Below are positions 52,864-62,000 of a stretch of DNA of 64,000 bases, piece after piece. The position numbers and the translations under genes are program-made. The DNA is from Roseiarcus sp963758335 (GTDB lineage: Bacteria > Pseudomonadota > Alphaproteobacteria > Rhizobiales > Beijerinckiaceae). Under the pieces are notes generated by a model. It saw nothing but the letters and a program-made list of their open reading frames with translations. It did no database searches and had not been told where the DNA came from. The DNA lies in contig CAVWVF010000007.1 in the NCBI GenBank assembly GCA_963758335.1, positions 124,001 through 188,000 on the forward strand. Direction: 5' to 3'. How positions within the stretch are numbered: the first letter of the stretch is position 1; each line of letters opens with the position of its first letter.

Positions 52864-54271
52864 TCATGGTCTCAGGCAGATCACCACCGCCTTCGCGTTC
52901 GGGTCGCCTTCGCAACTCGCCCCGCTCCGTCCGACGATGCGTAGCGTGCCGTCCCGTCCTGGCAATAGGCGCTCATCATGATCTCGGAGGCGGCGCGCAT
53001 CGCTGACGATCACCCGCATGTCCGCGCTCGCGCCGGGCGGTCCGGCCGGCCCTGCCAGGCCTTGGGGACCTTGCGGGCCGGGCGGTCCGGCAGGGCCGGC
53101 GCTGCCCTTCGGTCCCTCCGGCCCCGTCGGGCCGCGCGGGCCTTGCGGTCCCGCGGCGCCGGGGTCGCCTTTCGGCCCTTTCGGCCCGGCCGGCCCTGGC
53201 AGGCCGGGCGCGCCCTGCGGGCCGGGCGGGCCGGCGGCGCCGGTTTCGCCTTTGGGCCCCTGCGGTCCGGCGGGCCCTGCGAGACGCGCGCGCCCTGCGG
53301 CCCAATGGGTCCGGCGGGGCCGGGATCGCCCTTGGGCCCCGGCGCTCCGGCGGGGCCGCGGGCTCCGGCCTCGCCCTTGAGGCCGTGAGGGCCGGCCTCT
53401 CCGGCAGGTCCGCATCGCCCTTCGGCCCCTGCGGCCCCTGTGGGCCTTGCGGACCAATCGGACCAATCGGACCGATCGGTCCGGCGGAGCCTGGATCGCG
53501 CTTGGGTCCCTGCGCTCCGGCTGGTCCGCGCGCGCCGGCCTCGCCCTTGAGACCGTGAGGGCCGGCCTCTCCAGGAGGTCCTGCATCTCCCTTCGGTCCT
53601 TGCGGCCCTGGCGGGCCAATCGGACCAATCGGTCCGGCGGGGCCGGGATCGCCCTTGGGTCCCGGCGCTCCGGCCGGGCCGCGGGCGCCGGCCTCGTCCT
53701 TGAGGCCGTGAGGGCCGGCCTCTCCGGGAGGTCCTGCATCGCCCTTCGGTCCCTGCGGTCCCTGTGGGCCTTGCGGTCCGGGCGGCCCGAGCGGCCCCGG
53801 ATCGCCTTTGGCTCCCTGCGGTCCGACGCGCCCGATCGGTCCCTGATCGCCCGGCGGACCCGGCGGGCCGGGCGATCCGGCCGCCGGGATCGCCCTTTGG
53901 GCCGGGTGGCCCGACGCCTCCGACGGCGCCCGTATCGCCCTTTGGTCCTTGCGGTCCCACCACTCCAATCGGCCCCGGATCCGCCGGCGGCCCCGCCGGC
54001 CCGGCCAGCCCGGGGTCGCCCTTGGGTCCCTGCAGTCCGACGGCCCCCGGTTCGCCCTTGGGGCCCTGCGGCCCTTCCGGCCCCCGGGCTCCGACGGCCC
54101 CTCTCGGGCCTTGCGGACCGGCCGGCCCGGCCGGACTTTTGGTCCCGTCGGCCCGGGCGGGCCTTCGGCGACCTGCGGTCCCGCCGGCCCCGGATCGCCC
54201 TTTTGCCCCTGGTTGCAGCCCCCCACGGCCAGAAGCGCCGCCATCGCCGCCCCCGCGATCAGCCCCCGCAT
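52864..54271 (-). pseudogene. Collagen-like GXY-repeat lipoprotein broken by several frameshifts
   Basis: The start MRGLIAGAAMAALLAVGGCN is a lipoprotein signal (lipobox AVGGC). It is followed by several hundred residues of Gly-x-y repeats (GPAGPQ, GPPGPTGPK, GARGPAGAPGPKGDPGPAGP), as in bacterial collagen-like proteins, which form triple helices on the cell surface. The repeats jump among the three frames at least five times. The Cys-containing end (EIMMSAYCQDG in one frame, GASCEGDPNAKAVVICLRP in another) is also split. Either the repeat was mis-assembled or the gene is decayed. Confidence 0.75.
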
Positions 54272-54741
54272 TCGATTCCTCCCCCAGGCGCCTCGTTCAT
54301 GCTTCCGACGCGAAAAGCGGCGCGGCGTGGTTGGCGTTCAGGCCATCCGGCGCCCCGTCGGCGAAATTCGCAGGCGGAGGGCTGGCTTGGCAAACTGGTC
54401 CGGAGCGTCGTGCCGAGTCGCGCCGTCGGCGGGGCTTCAACCGCCGGCGATGAGGGAGGCCGGAGGCTCGCCGGGCGCATGCGCGCGGCGCCTCAACGGC
54501 CACCCCTTGGCCGGTTCGTTCGGCGATCGCGCGACGCCCGCGAGCCGCGTCCTGCGCCGCGCGCTGCTTGCGCCCGGGCACGCGCGACGGCGCAGGGACG
54601 AGAAACGAAGCCGGCGAAGCGCCGAGGAGAGGTCTGCACTGACGCGCTCCGCGTCGATGGCGGGATCAACTCGCGCGTGGCGCCAAGGGCAGTCGATTGT
54701 CGAACCAGGCTGCGGCGGCCCGGCGCCCATAATCGCGAAAA
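54272..54741. other. Intergenic stretch between collagen-like gene and lysR
   Basis: No frame in this 470-base stretch shows similarity or steady codon bias. Both flanking genes point leftwards, so the collagen-like gene promoter should lie at the left of this stretch. No clear motif is recognised. Confidence 0.45.
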
Positions 54742-55604
54742 TCAAAATTTGCGGCTGGCGCCCGAGTTCCCTCGGTAGCGCAGCGCATCGACCAGCAGGG
54801 CGAAGGCCGGCGAGGATTGCCGCCGGCTCGGATAGTAGAGGTGGTAGCCCGACCACGGCGCGCTCCATTCTTCAAGCGCGCGCTCGAGACGACCCTTGGC
54901 GAGATGGGGCCTCGCCAGGTCCTCCGGCACATAGGCGAGCCCGAGACCAGCGAGCGCGGCGTCGAGAACCTGAAAGACGCCGTTGAACACAAGTTGGCCC
55001 TCCACCCGCACTTTCAGATCGCGGCCGTCCTTCTCGAACTCCCATGCGTACAGCCCGCCATAGGTTGGAAGTCGCAGATTGATGCAATTGTGACCGATCA
55101 GGTCCTGCGGCGTCTTTGGCGGGGATCGCTTCGCGAAGTAGGACTTGGCGCCGACCACGGCGAAGCGAACGTCGGGCCCGATGTGCACCGCGATCATGTC
55201 CCTGGCGACCTGCTCGCCCAAGCGCATGCCCGCGTCGTAACGCTCTGCAACGATGTCGGTCAGTCCGTATTCAATGGCGATCTCGACCTTAATGTCTGGA
55301 TAGCTCGACAGGAACTTTGCCAGTTTTGGCCAGAGAACCGAGTGGATTGCATGGTCCCCGGCCGTGATCCGAATAGTCCCCGCAGGCTTGTCCCGAAGCT
55401 CACTGAGCGACTCGATCTCGGCCTCTATCCCCTCGAGGCGCGGCCCGACGATCTGGAGGAGACGTTCGCCCGCCTTAGTCGGCGCAACGCTGCGGGTGGT
55501 GCGGGCCAGCAGGCGAAGGCCGCGACGCGCCTCGAGCCCTCGGATTGTCTGGCTCAGCGCCGACTGCGACACGCCGAGCTTCGCGGCGGCCCGGGTGAAA
55601 GCTC
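54742..55604 (-). pseudogene. LysR-family transcriptional regulator, start lost
   Basis: The helix-turn-helix begins in mid-motif: RAFTRAAAKLGVSQSALSQT and IRGLEARRGLRLLARTTRSV, so the first ~20 residues of a LysR regulator are missing. The rest is intact: the effector domain runs through GTIRITAGDHAIHSVLWPKL and YDAGMRLGEQVARDMIAVHI to HLYYPSRRQSSPAFALLVDA. The 5' end is fused at about 55605 to a divergently oriented cupin gene that also lacks its start. A deletion therefore removed the shared promoter. Confidence 0.85.
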
Positions 55605-55974
55605 GCGCGCGACCGATCCGCTGTTCAGCCCGCCCGATCCCGCGCGCGCGACCGGCTCGAGCGTCACCTTCGAGCCCGGCGCGCGCACGGCGTGGCACAC
55701 CCATCCGCTCGGCCAGACGCTGATCGTCACCGCCGGCGCCGGCCGGGTCCAACGCGAAGGCGGACCGATCGAGGAGATCCGGTCGGGCGACGTCGTTTGG
55801 TTTTCGCCGGGCGAGAAGCATTGGCACGGCGCCGCGCCGACCACCGCCATGACGCATGTCGCCATCCAGGAGAAGCTCGACGGCAAGGCCGTCGAATGGA
55901 TGGAGCATGTGAGCGACGAACAATACCAGGGGCAAGACAGCCGCCGCTTGAACTCAAAGATAGGAGCGCAAGAC
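55605..55974 (+). pseudogene. Cupin-domain protein, start lost
   Basis: The readable part is DPLFSPPDPARATGSSVTFE, PGARTAWHTHPLGQTLIVTA, GDVVWFSPGEKHWHGAAPTT and MTHVAIQEKLDGKAVEWMEH, a single-domain cupin with its metal-binding histidines (HTHP, HWH). The N-terminal ~20 residues are missing at the junction with lysR. No stop codon separates it from the aldo-keto reductase start in the same frame, so its own stop has also been lost or altered. Confidence 0.8.
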
Positions 55975-56952
55975 GTGCAGAAGCGCACACTTGGAAAGAG
56001 CAACCTAGAAGTTTCAGCTCTCGGCCTCGGGTGTATGGGTTATGGCCCAGGCCCGGACAAGCGCGACATGATCGCGCTGATCCGGGCGGCCGTCGAGTGG
56101 GGCGTCACCTTCTTCGATACTGCCGAGGTCTATGGCCCGTTCCGAAACGAGGAGATCGTGGGCGAAGCGCTCGCTCCGGTCCGCGATCAGGTCGTGATCG
56201 CCACAAAGTTCGGTTGGGACGTCGATCTGGAGACCGAAGGCACCTCGGCGGGCTGAACAGCCGTCCCGATCACATCAAGGTCGCGACGGAAGGCATGCTG
56301 AAACGGCTCAGGACGGATTGCATCGACCTGCTTTACCAGCACCGAGTCGACCCCGAGGTCCCGATGGAAGACGTCGCCGGCACGGTGAAGGAACTGATCC
56401 ACCAGGGAAAGGCCAAGCACTTCGGCTTGTCCGAGGCGGGCGTGCAATCGATCCGCCGCGCGCACGCCGTCCAGCCGGTCACCGCGCTTCAGAGCGAATA
56501 TTCTCTCTGGACGAGGGAACCGGAAGCGGACGTGATCCCGGTCCTGGAGGAACTCGGGATTGGCCTGGCGCCCTATAGCCCGCTCGGCAAAGGCTTTCTG
56601 ACAGGCAAGATCAGCGAAAGCACCGCCTTCGATGCCTCTGACATCCGCAGCCGTACCCCGCGTTTTACGCCAGAGGCGCGGATCGCCAACCAAGCGCTCG
56701 TCGATCTCCTCGGCAGGGTCGCCGCACGCAAAGGCGCAACGCCCGCGCAGATCGCCCTCGCGTGGTTGTTAGAAGCCTTGGATCGTGCCGATCCCGGGCA
56801 CCAGAAGAGTGGAGCGACTGGACGAGAACCTTGGCGCGGTTTCAGCCGTGCTCTCGGTCGACGACCTCAGAGAGATCGATAGCGCCGCATCGAGAATTAA
56901 GGTGCAAGGCGCCCGATACCCCGAAGACATCCTGAAGCTGTCCGGTCGCTAA
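55975..56952 (+). pseudogene. Aldo/keto reductase with two frameshifts
   Basis: An NADPH-dependent oxidoreductase of the Tas/YajO type. QKRTLGKSNLEVSALGLGCM and TFFDTAEVYGPFRNEEIVGE with the catalytic Asp and Tyr are in the first frame, ending at a premature stop near 56256. GLNSRPDHIKVATEGMLKRL through IALAWLLE, with the active-site Lys and His regions (IDLLYQHRVD), are in the second. KPWIVPIPGTRRVERLDENL to ILKLSGR, ending at 56952, is in the third. The start is GTG 55975 after AGGAG. The indels fall near 56250 and 56775. Confidence 0.85.
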
Positions 56953-56982
56953 GTCGGCGGCCGGCTTCAACGAGAAAGTTAG

Positions 56983-58190
56983 ATGTCCGCAGCTGTTTCC
57001 GACCGACTGACCGCGACTGTCGTTGGGCCTCTGCTGCCGATCATGGCCGTGGTCCTGATTGCCTTCCTGGTCATCGGCCTTGCCCTGCCGGTCCTGCCGC
57101 TGCACCTCCATCAAGACCTCGGCTTCGGCGCCTTCGTCGTGGGCCTGATCGCCGGCAGCCAGTTCGCGGCTTCGCTGATCTCGCGGGTGTGGGCGGGGCG
57201 CTATTCCGACAGAAGCGGCGCCAAGCGCGGAGTCGTCACGGGTCTGGTCGCCGCCGCGGCGTCCGGGCTGCTGTACCTCCTGTCCCTGGGCTTCGCCGAT
57301 TCTCCCATCGCGTCGGTGACGATCCTCCTCATCGGCCGCGCGCTGCTCGGCGCAGCGGAGAGCTTCATCATCACCGGCGCCGTCAGTTTGGGGGCTGGTC
57401 CTCCTCGACGCGGGGAACGCGGGACGGGTGATCGCCTGGGTCGGGATGGCGATGTTCGCCGCCCTTGCGGTCGGCGCCCCGATTGGCGTCTCCCTCTATG
57501 CCGATGGCGGCTTTGCGGCGATCGCGCTGGCGACGACGATGGCGCCGCTCGCGACGCTCTTATTCGTCGTCCCGCTGCCGCCTGTCCCGCCGCGGTCCGG
57601 CGCCCACCCCGCGCTCGTCAGCGTGGCTGGCGCCGTCTGGGCGCCTGGTCTCGGCGCGGCGTTCAGCAGCGTCGGATTCGGCGCCATCCTCGCTTTCGGT
57701 TCGCTGCTCTTCGCAGAACGTGGGTGGAGTCCGGATCTGGCTCGCCTTCACCGCCTATGCTGCTTCTTTGATCGCGGCGCGCCTCGTGTTCGGCCATTTG
57801 CCCGACAGGCTGGGCGGGGCCAGGGTCGCGTTCATCTGCGTGTTCATCGAAGCGGCCCGCCTGGCGCTCATCTGGCTGGCGCCCGGCCCGATTGTGGCGG
57901 CGACCGGGGCCGTGCTCACAGGCTTCGGCTACTCGCTGGTCTACCCCGGACTTGGCGCCGAGGCCCTCCGCCCACCGCAGAGCCGCGGCGTGGTGATGGG
58001 CATCTATACGGCGTTCCTCGACGTGGCGCTCGGATTTGGCAGCCCGGCGTTGGGACTGTTGGCGGGCTCGGCCGGCCTGGGTTCGGTGTTGCTCGCCAGC
58101 TCCGTGATCGTGCTCAGCGCGGCCGCCATCGCGGCGGCGCTCCTCTTCACGCCGCCAAGGCAGCAGCCGACGGGCGTTTCACCAAATTGA
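56983..58190 (+). pseudogene. MFS transporter with two one-base insertions
   Basis: A ~400-residue major facilitator family permease with about 12 helices. Helices 1-4 (LLPIMAVVLIAFLVIGLALP, SRVWAGRYSDRSGAKRG) are in the first frame. The frame changes in a G-run near 57392, continuing as RVIAWVGMAMFAALAVGAPI. It changes again near 57735 and continues as IWLAFTAYAASLIAARLVFG to the stop at 58190. Both shifts look like one extra G in a G-run. Substrate is unknown; context suggests export of an organic compound. Confidence 0.85.
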
Positions 58191-58200
58191 GGAGATCGTC

Positions 58201-58516
58201 ATGCCAAGCAAACAATCCGCCCCGCGCAATCCGTTTGCAGATATTGCGCCGGCTCTCGCCGACTACACGGACAAGGTGCTGTTTGGCGACGTGTGGTCTT
58301 TCCCCTCGTGACCACAGCCTCGTTACGGTGGAGAGTCTCGTTGCGCTCTACCGCGTCAACGAACTGCCCTTTCACCTGAAAAGGGCGCTCGAGAACGGGC
58401 TCAGCCGCGAGGAGCTGGTCGAGGCGATCACCCATTTTGCGTTCTACGTGGGCTGGCCAACGGCAATCACGGCTCTGCCGATCGCAAAGCGCGTCTTCGA
58501 CGAAGCCGTGGTTTGA
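58201..58516 (+). pseudogene. Carboxymuconolactone decarboxylase family protein, frameshifted
   Basis: FADIAPALADYTDKVLFGDV (from ATG 58201) and then, in another frame, LSPRDHSLVTVESLVALYRV, NELPFHLKRALENGLSREEL and ITHFAFYVGWPTAITAL match the CMD/AhpD-like family. The shift is near 58300. The usual Cys-containing active-site pair is not present in this subfamily. It lies between the MFS and alcohol dehydrogenase genes on the same strand. Confidence 0.8.
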
Positions 58517-58532
58517 TCGAGGAGATTCGACG

Positions 58533-59549
58533 ATGCGAGGAGCTGTTCTCTACGGTCCGGGCGGTATGCGTTTCGAGGAGCGCGCCGCCCCGACGATCAT
58601 CAAGCCGACGGACGCCATCATCAGGCTGTCGGCGACGTGCGTGTGCGGGTCCGACCTGTGGCCCTACCGCGACATCCAAGGGGTCACTGAACCAACTCCG
58701 ATGGGGCACGAATACTGCGGAGTGGTCGAGCAGGTCGGCGGCGCGGTCAGGACGGTCAAGCCCGGCCAGTTCGTCATCGGCTCGTTCTTCGCCTCCGACA
58801 ACACCTGTCCGCACTGCCGCGCCGGATATCAGACATCGTGTCAGCACAGAGAGTTCGTCGGCGGCGCGCAAGCGCCGCTGCTGCGCGTGCCACTCGCGGA
58901 CGGCACTCTGGTGGCCACGCCAGAGGCGCCCTCGGACGATCTGATTCCGAGCTTGCTGGCGGTTTCCGACGTGATGGGCACCGGCTGGTTCGCCGCGGAC
59001 GCAGCCAATGTGAAGCCGGGCGCGACCGTCGCCGTCGTGGGCGACGGCGCGGTCGGGCTCCTCGGCGTGCTCTCCGCCAAGCTGATGGGCGCCGAGCGGA
59101 TCATCGCGATGAGCCGTCACGCGACGCGGCAGAAACTCGCGCGCGAATTCGGCGCGACCGACACCGTCACCGAGCGCGGCGACGAGGGTGTGGCCCGTAT
59201 CAAGGATATGACCAACGGAATCGGCGCCGATTCGGTTCTGGAATGCGTCGGCACGCAGGAGTCGATGATGCAGGCGATCCGTTCCATCCGCCCGGGCGGG
59301 TCGGTCGGCTACGTCGGCGTCCCGCACGGGGTCGAGCTCAATAGCGAGGAAATGTTCTTCGCCCATGTCCATCTTCACGGCGGGCCCGCCCCGGTGCGAC
59401 GCTACCTGCCCAAGCTGATCGAGCTTGTGTGGGACAGGAAGATCAACCCCGGCAAGGTCTTCGATCTGACCCTGCCCCTCGACCAAGTCGCGGAGGGCTA
59501 CCGCGCGATGGACGAGCGGCGCGCGATCAAGACGCTGCTGCGCCCCTAA
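58533..59549 (+). CDS. Zinc-dependent alcohol dehydrogenase
   Basis: A 338-residue medium-chain dehydrogenase. Catalytic zinc ligands are in SATCVCGSDLWPYRD and MGHEYCGVVEQVGG. The structural-zinc region has cysteines in NTCPHCRAGYQTSCQH. The Rossmann motif is VAVVGDGAVGLLGVLSAKLM. ATG at 58533 follows GAGGAG. The frame is intact. Its TAA stop is part of the CTAA target site of the MITE that starts at 59550. It is the last gene of a set with the aldo-keto reductase, MFS and CMD genes. Confidence 0.93.
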   Translation: MRGAVLYGPGGMRFEERAAPTIIKPTDAIIRLSATCVCGSDLWPYRDIQGVTEPTPMGHEYCGVVEQVGGAVRTVKPGQFVIGSFFASDNTCPHCRAGYQTSCQHREFVGGAQAPLLRVPLADGTLVATPEAPSDDLIPSLLAVSDVMGTGWFAADAANVKPGATVAVVGDGAVGLLGVLSAKLMGAERIIAMSRHATRQKLAREFGATDTVTERGDEGVARIKDMTNGIGADSVLECVGTQESMMQAIRSIRPGGSVGYVGVPHGVELNSEEMFFAHVHLHGGPAPVRRYLPKLIELVWDRKINPGKVFDLTLPLDQVAEGYRAMDERRAIKTLLRP

Positions 59550-59889
59550 CCCGTCTTCGCGGATTGGGCTGTTTTTCGAATTCCTGGGTCAATAAAATCA
59601 ATGACTTGACCTAAAAGGTCTTCACTACAAGACAGCTTCAGAGGGGGCCGCAAAGGTGCAGTTTCGACGACAGCAAGGCTGGTAAAGCAAAGCTCAAGCG
59701 TCCGAGCGGAATATAAATATCGACAGTGACACGATTCGTGGTGCTTTGGAATTTGAGTTGAGTTTAGTTGGTCTTCACTACAGCGGGTTTTCGGCTGGTT
59801 CTGTGCAATCGATGCAAGCAAAGTCAAATACTTGGCCAGCGCAAAAGGTCAAAAAATGCCTTGTGACCGGTCGAATCCGCGAAGTCGGG
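59550..59889. mobile_element. 340-bp MITE related to the IS1634 copy at 39211-41241
   Basis: The ends (CCCGTCTTCGCGGATTGGG at the left, CGAATCCGCGAAGTCGGG at the right) match the two ends of IS1634, in opposite orientation. GGTCTTCACTAC subterminal motifs also match. CTAA flanks both sides (59546-59549 and 59890-59893), a 4-bp target duplication. No transposase is encoded. It could be moved by the IS1634 transposase 18 kb away. Confidence 0.85.
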
Positions 59890-59910
59890 CTAATCAAGGA
59901 TCACCAAGAC

Positions 59911-60306
59911 ATGCCCACGTGGTCAAATGACGAGCTGCGTAAGATCGCCGAGGCCGATGACTTGCACATCGCGCCATTCCGTGAGGACGGGGTGACGCTT
60001 GGCACGCCGACATGGATTTGGTCGGTCGCGGTCGACGGCGCCCTCTACGTGCGCGCCTACAACGGACAGAACTCCCGTTGGTATCAGGCCGCGGTGCGGC
60101 AGAAGGTCGGGCGCATCATCGCCGCCGGTATGACGAAGGAGGTCGCCTTCGAGCCGGTCGACGGGCCGGTCAACGACCTCATCGACGACGCCTACCGGGC
60201 GAAGTACCGTGCCAGCCCGTACCTCAGCCCCATGATCAGCGCCCGCGCCCGCTCCGCCACGGTCAAGGTCATGCCGCCCGGCGCGGCGTCAATGCGGGTA
60301 AAATGA
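59911..60306 (+). CDS. DUF2255 family protein
   Basis: A 131-residue small protein of the DUF2255 family. WSNDELRKIAEADDLHIAPF, GTPTWIWSVAVDGALYVRAY, NGQNSRWYQAAVRQKVGRI and AYRAKYRASPYLSPMISARA are conserved in order. ATG at 59911 is the first in-frame start after the MITE. Some members are annotated as flavin- or deazaflavin-binding-like, but the function is unknown. The MITE separates it from the dehydrogenase gene. Confidence 0.8.
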   Translation: MPTWSNDELRKIAEADDLHIAPFREDGVTLGTPTWIWSVAVDGALYVRAYNGQNSRWYQAAVRQKVGRIIAAGMTKEVAFEPVDGPVNDLIDDAYRAKYRASPYLSPMISARARSATVKVMPPGAASMRVK

Positions 60307-60530
60307 CGTTTGTCGCGATGAGAATGATCGTTCACATTCAGCAGATATGGGGTGTGTGATTGGCTGCGCGCGACGCGGCGGAGGCCGTTTTTCACCGCGA
60401 CGCTAAACGGGGTCGCAACTCACTGAAAAATCGAGGGGGCGTCCGTAAACCGGCGCTAAACGCCGATAAGCCGCATCCGCCATCCAAGGGACGCCGGGCG
60501 CGCCGAGGCGTCCTCCCCCAGCGGCTGTCC

Positions 60531-61106
60531 CTATCCCAGAACCCCGGTTGCCTTGGCGTAATAGAGGAGCGCGATCGTCTTGGCGTCGGCGATGGCGCCG
60601 CTCTCGATCATCGCGAGCGCCTCGGCGAAGGGGACCTCGATCACTTCGATGTGCTCGTCCTCGTCGACGCCGCCGCCGTCGCCCGAGCGGTCGTTCGCGC
60701 CATATGGGGCGATGAAACAGGCGATCTTTTCCGTCATCCCGCCCGGGCTCATGTAGGCGTCGAAGGCCTTTCGCGGCGCGTCGATCGAGAGGCCCGTCTC
60801 CTCGAGCGCCTCGCGGACGACGCAGGCCTCGGGCTTATCGCCGTCGAGCATTCCCGCGCAGACTTCCACCGTCGCCAGCGCCCCGTCCGAGAGAAAGGCG
60901 CCGGCCCGGAACTGCTTGACGAGGGTCACCACCGCGCGGCCGGGATCGTAGAGCAGCACGGCCGCGGCCTTGCCGTGCCGGTAGACCTCATGCGCGAGGC
61001 GGCGCTCCACGCCGTCGTCCTCGACGATGTCGATTTCCGTGCGGGTCAGGTCGAACCGCCCCTTGGCGATGATCGTCTCGCCGGTGACGCGCGCCGACTT
61101 GGCCAT
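60531..61106 (-). CDS. Nudix hydrolase (ADP-ribose pyrophosphatase/NudK-like)
   Basis: A 191-residue hydrolase of nucleoside diphosphate sugars. The Nudix box is complete: GMLDGDKPEACVVREALEET followed by GL (G-x5-E-x7-REUxEExGU). ALATVEVCAG upstream and YMSPGGMTEKIACFIAPY downstream fit the NudF/NudK subgroup. ATG at 61106 lies nine bases after the nadK stop, so the two genes are probably co-transcribed, linking NAD turnover functions. Confidence 0.9.
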   Translation of the reverse strand: MAKSARVTGETIIAKGRFDLTRTEIDIVEDDGVERRLAHEVYRHGKAAAVLLYDPGRAVVTLVKQFRAGAFLSDGALATVEVCAGMLDGDKPEACVVREALEETGLSIDAPRKAFDAYMSPGGMTEKIACFIAPYGANDRSGDGGGVDEDEHIEVIEVPFAEALAMIESGAIADAKTIALLYYAKATGVLG

Positions 61107-61115
61107 GGGCTTCCC

Positions 61116-61973
61116 CTAGTGTCCGAACTGCTCGCGCAGGATGCGTTCGTCGAGCGAATGGCCCGGGTCGTGGAGCAGGATCAGCGACGTCGCCCGGTCC
61201 ATCGCCACCGCGACGCGCGTGACCCTGCGGATTTCGAAATGGTCGGCGACGGCGGCGACCGGGCGCTTGTCGGCCTCGAGAACGTCGATGACCACCCGCG
61301 CGGTGTCGGGCAGCAGGGCGCCGCGCCAGCCGCGGGGGCGGAACGGCGAGAGCGGCGTCAGCGCCATGAGCGGCGCGTCGAGCGGCAAAATCGGGCCGTT
61401 GGCCGAAAGGTTGTAGGCGGTCGAACCGGCGGGCGTTGCGATCAAGAGGCCGTCGGCGATCAACTCGCCGAGCCGCGTCGCCTCGTTCACCTCGATGCGC
61501 AGCTTCGCCGCCTGATAGGTCTGGCGCAGGAGCGACACCTCGTTGATCGCCCGCGCGGTCGTCTCCACCTCGTGGACGTCGCGCGCCCGCATTACCAGCG
61601 GATGGACGACCGAGGCCGAAGCCGCAGCCAGCCGATCGCGCAGGCCGCGCTCGGAATATTCGTTCATCAGAAAGCCGACCGAGCCGCAATTCATGCCGTA
61701 GATCGGTTTCGGCGCGTCGATGGTGCGGTGGAGGGTCTGCAGCATCAGGCCGTCGCCGCCGAGGGCGACGATGACGTCGGCCTCCTCGGGTGGAACGTTG
61801 CCGCAAAGCCCGACCAGCCTCTTCAGCGCCTCGTCGGCTTCCTTCGCGCCGGAGGAGATGAAAGCGATCGTCCCGGTGCGGACGTCGTGATTTACGATCG
61901 AAATGGCCCTGCCTCCGCTCCGCGCCTTGCCGGCGCCCTCGGGGGCGACTGTCTTAGCCGAGGCCCGCGTCAT
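61116..61973 (-). CDS. nadK: NAD kinase
   Basis: NadK phosphorylates NAD to NADP. The 285-residue product has the GGDG motif in VIVALGGDGLMLQTLH near 70, the NE/D region GMNCGSVGFLMNEY, AINEVSLLRQTYQAAKLRIE, and the Gly-rich DGLLIATPAGSTAYNLSANG. ATG at 61973 gives a slightly long N terminus; a later start near residue 25 (ISIVNHD...) is possible. It precedes the Nudix gene. Confidence 0.94.
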   Translation of the reverse strand: MTRASAKTVAPEGAGKARSGGRAISIVNHDVRTGTIAFISSGAKEADEALKRLVGLCGNVPPEEADVIVALGGDGLMLQTLHRTIDAPKPIYGMNCGSVGFLMNEYSERGLRDRLAAASASVVHPLVMRARDVHEVETTARAINEVSLLRQTYQAAKLRIEVNEATRLGELIADGLLIATPAGSTAYNLSANGPILPLDAPLMALTPLSPFRPRGWRGALLPDTARVVIDVLEADKRPVAAVADHFEIRRVTRVAVAMDRATSLILLHDPGHSLDERILREQFGH

Positions 61974-62000
61974 GCGAAAGCCGTCGGCCGGGTCGAGCCC

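Noticed and set aside
53000..54200. Repeat-rich region considered as CRISPR or tandem satellite
   Set aside because: The period is 9 bases coding Gly-x-y; it is a collagen-like coding repeat.
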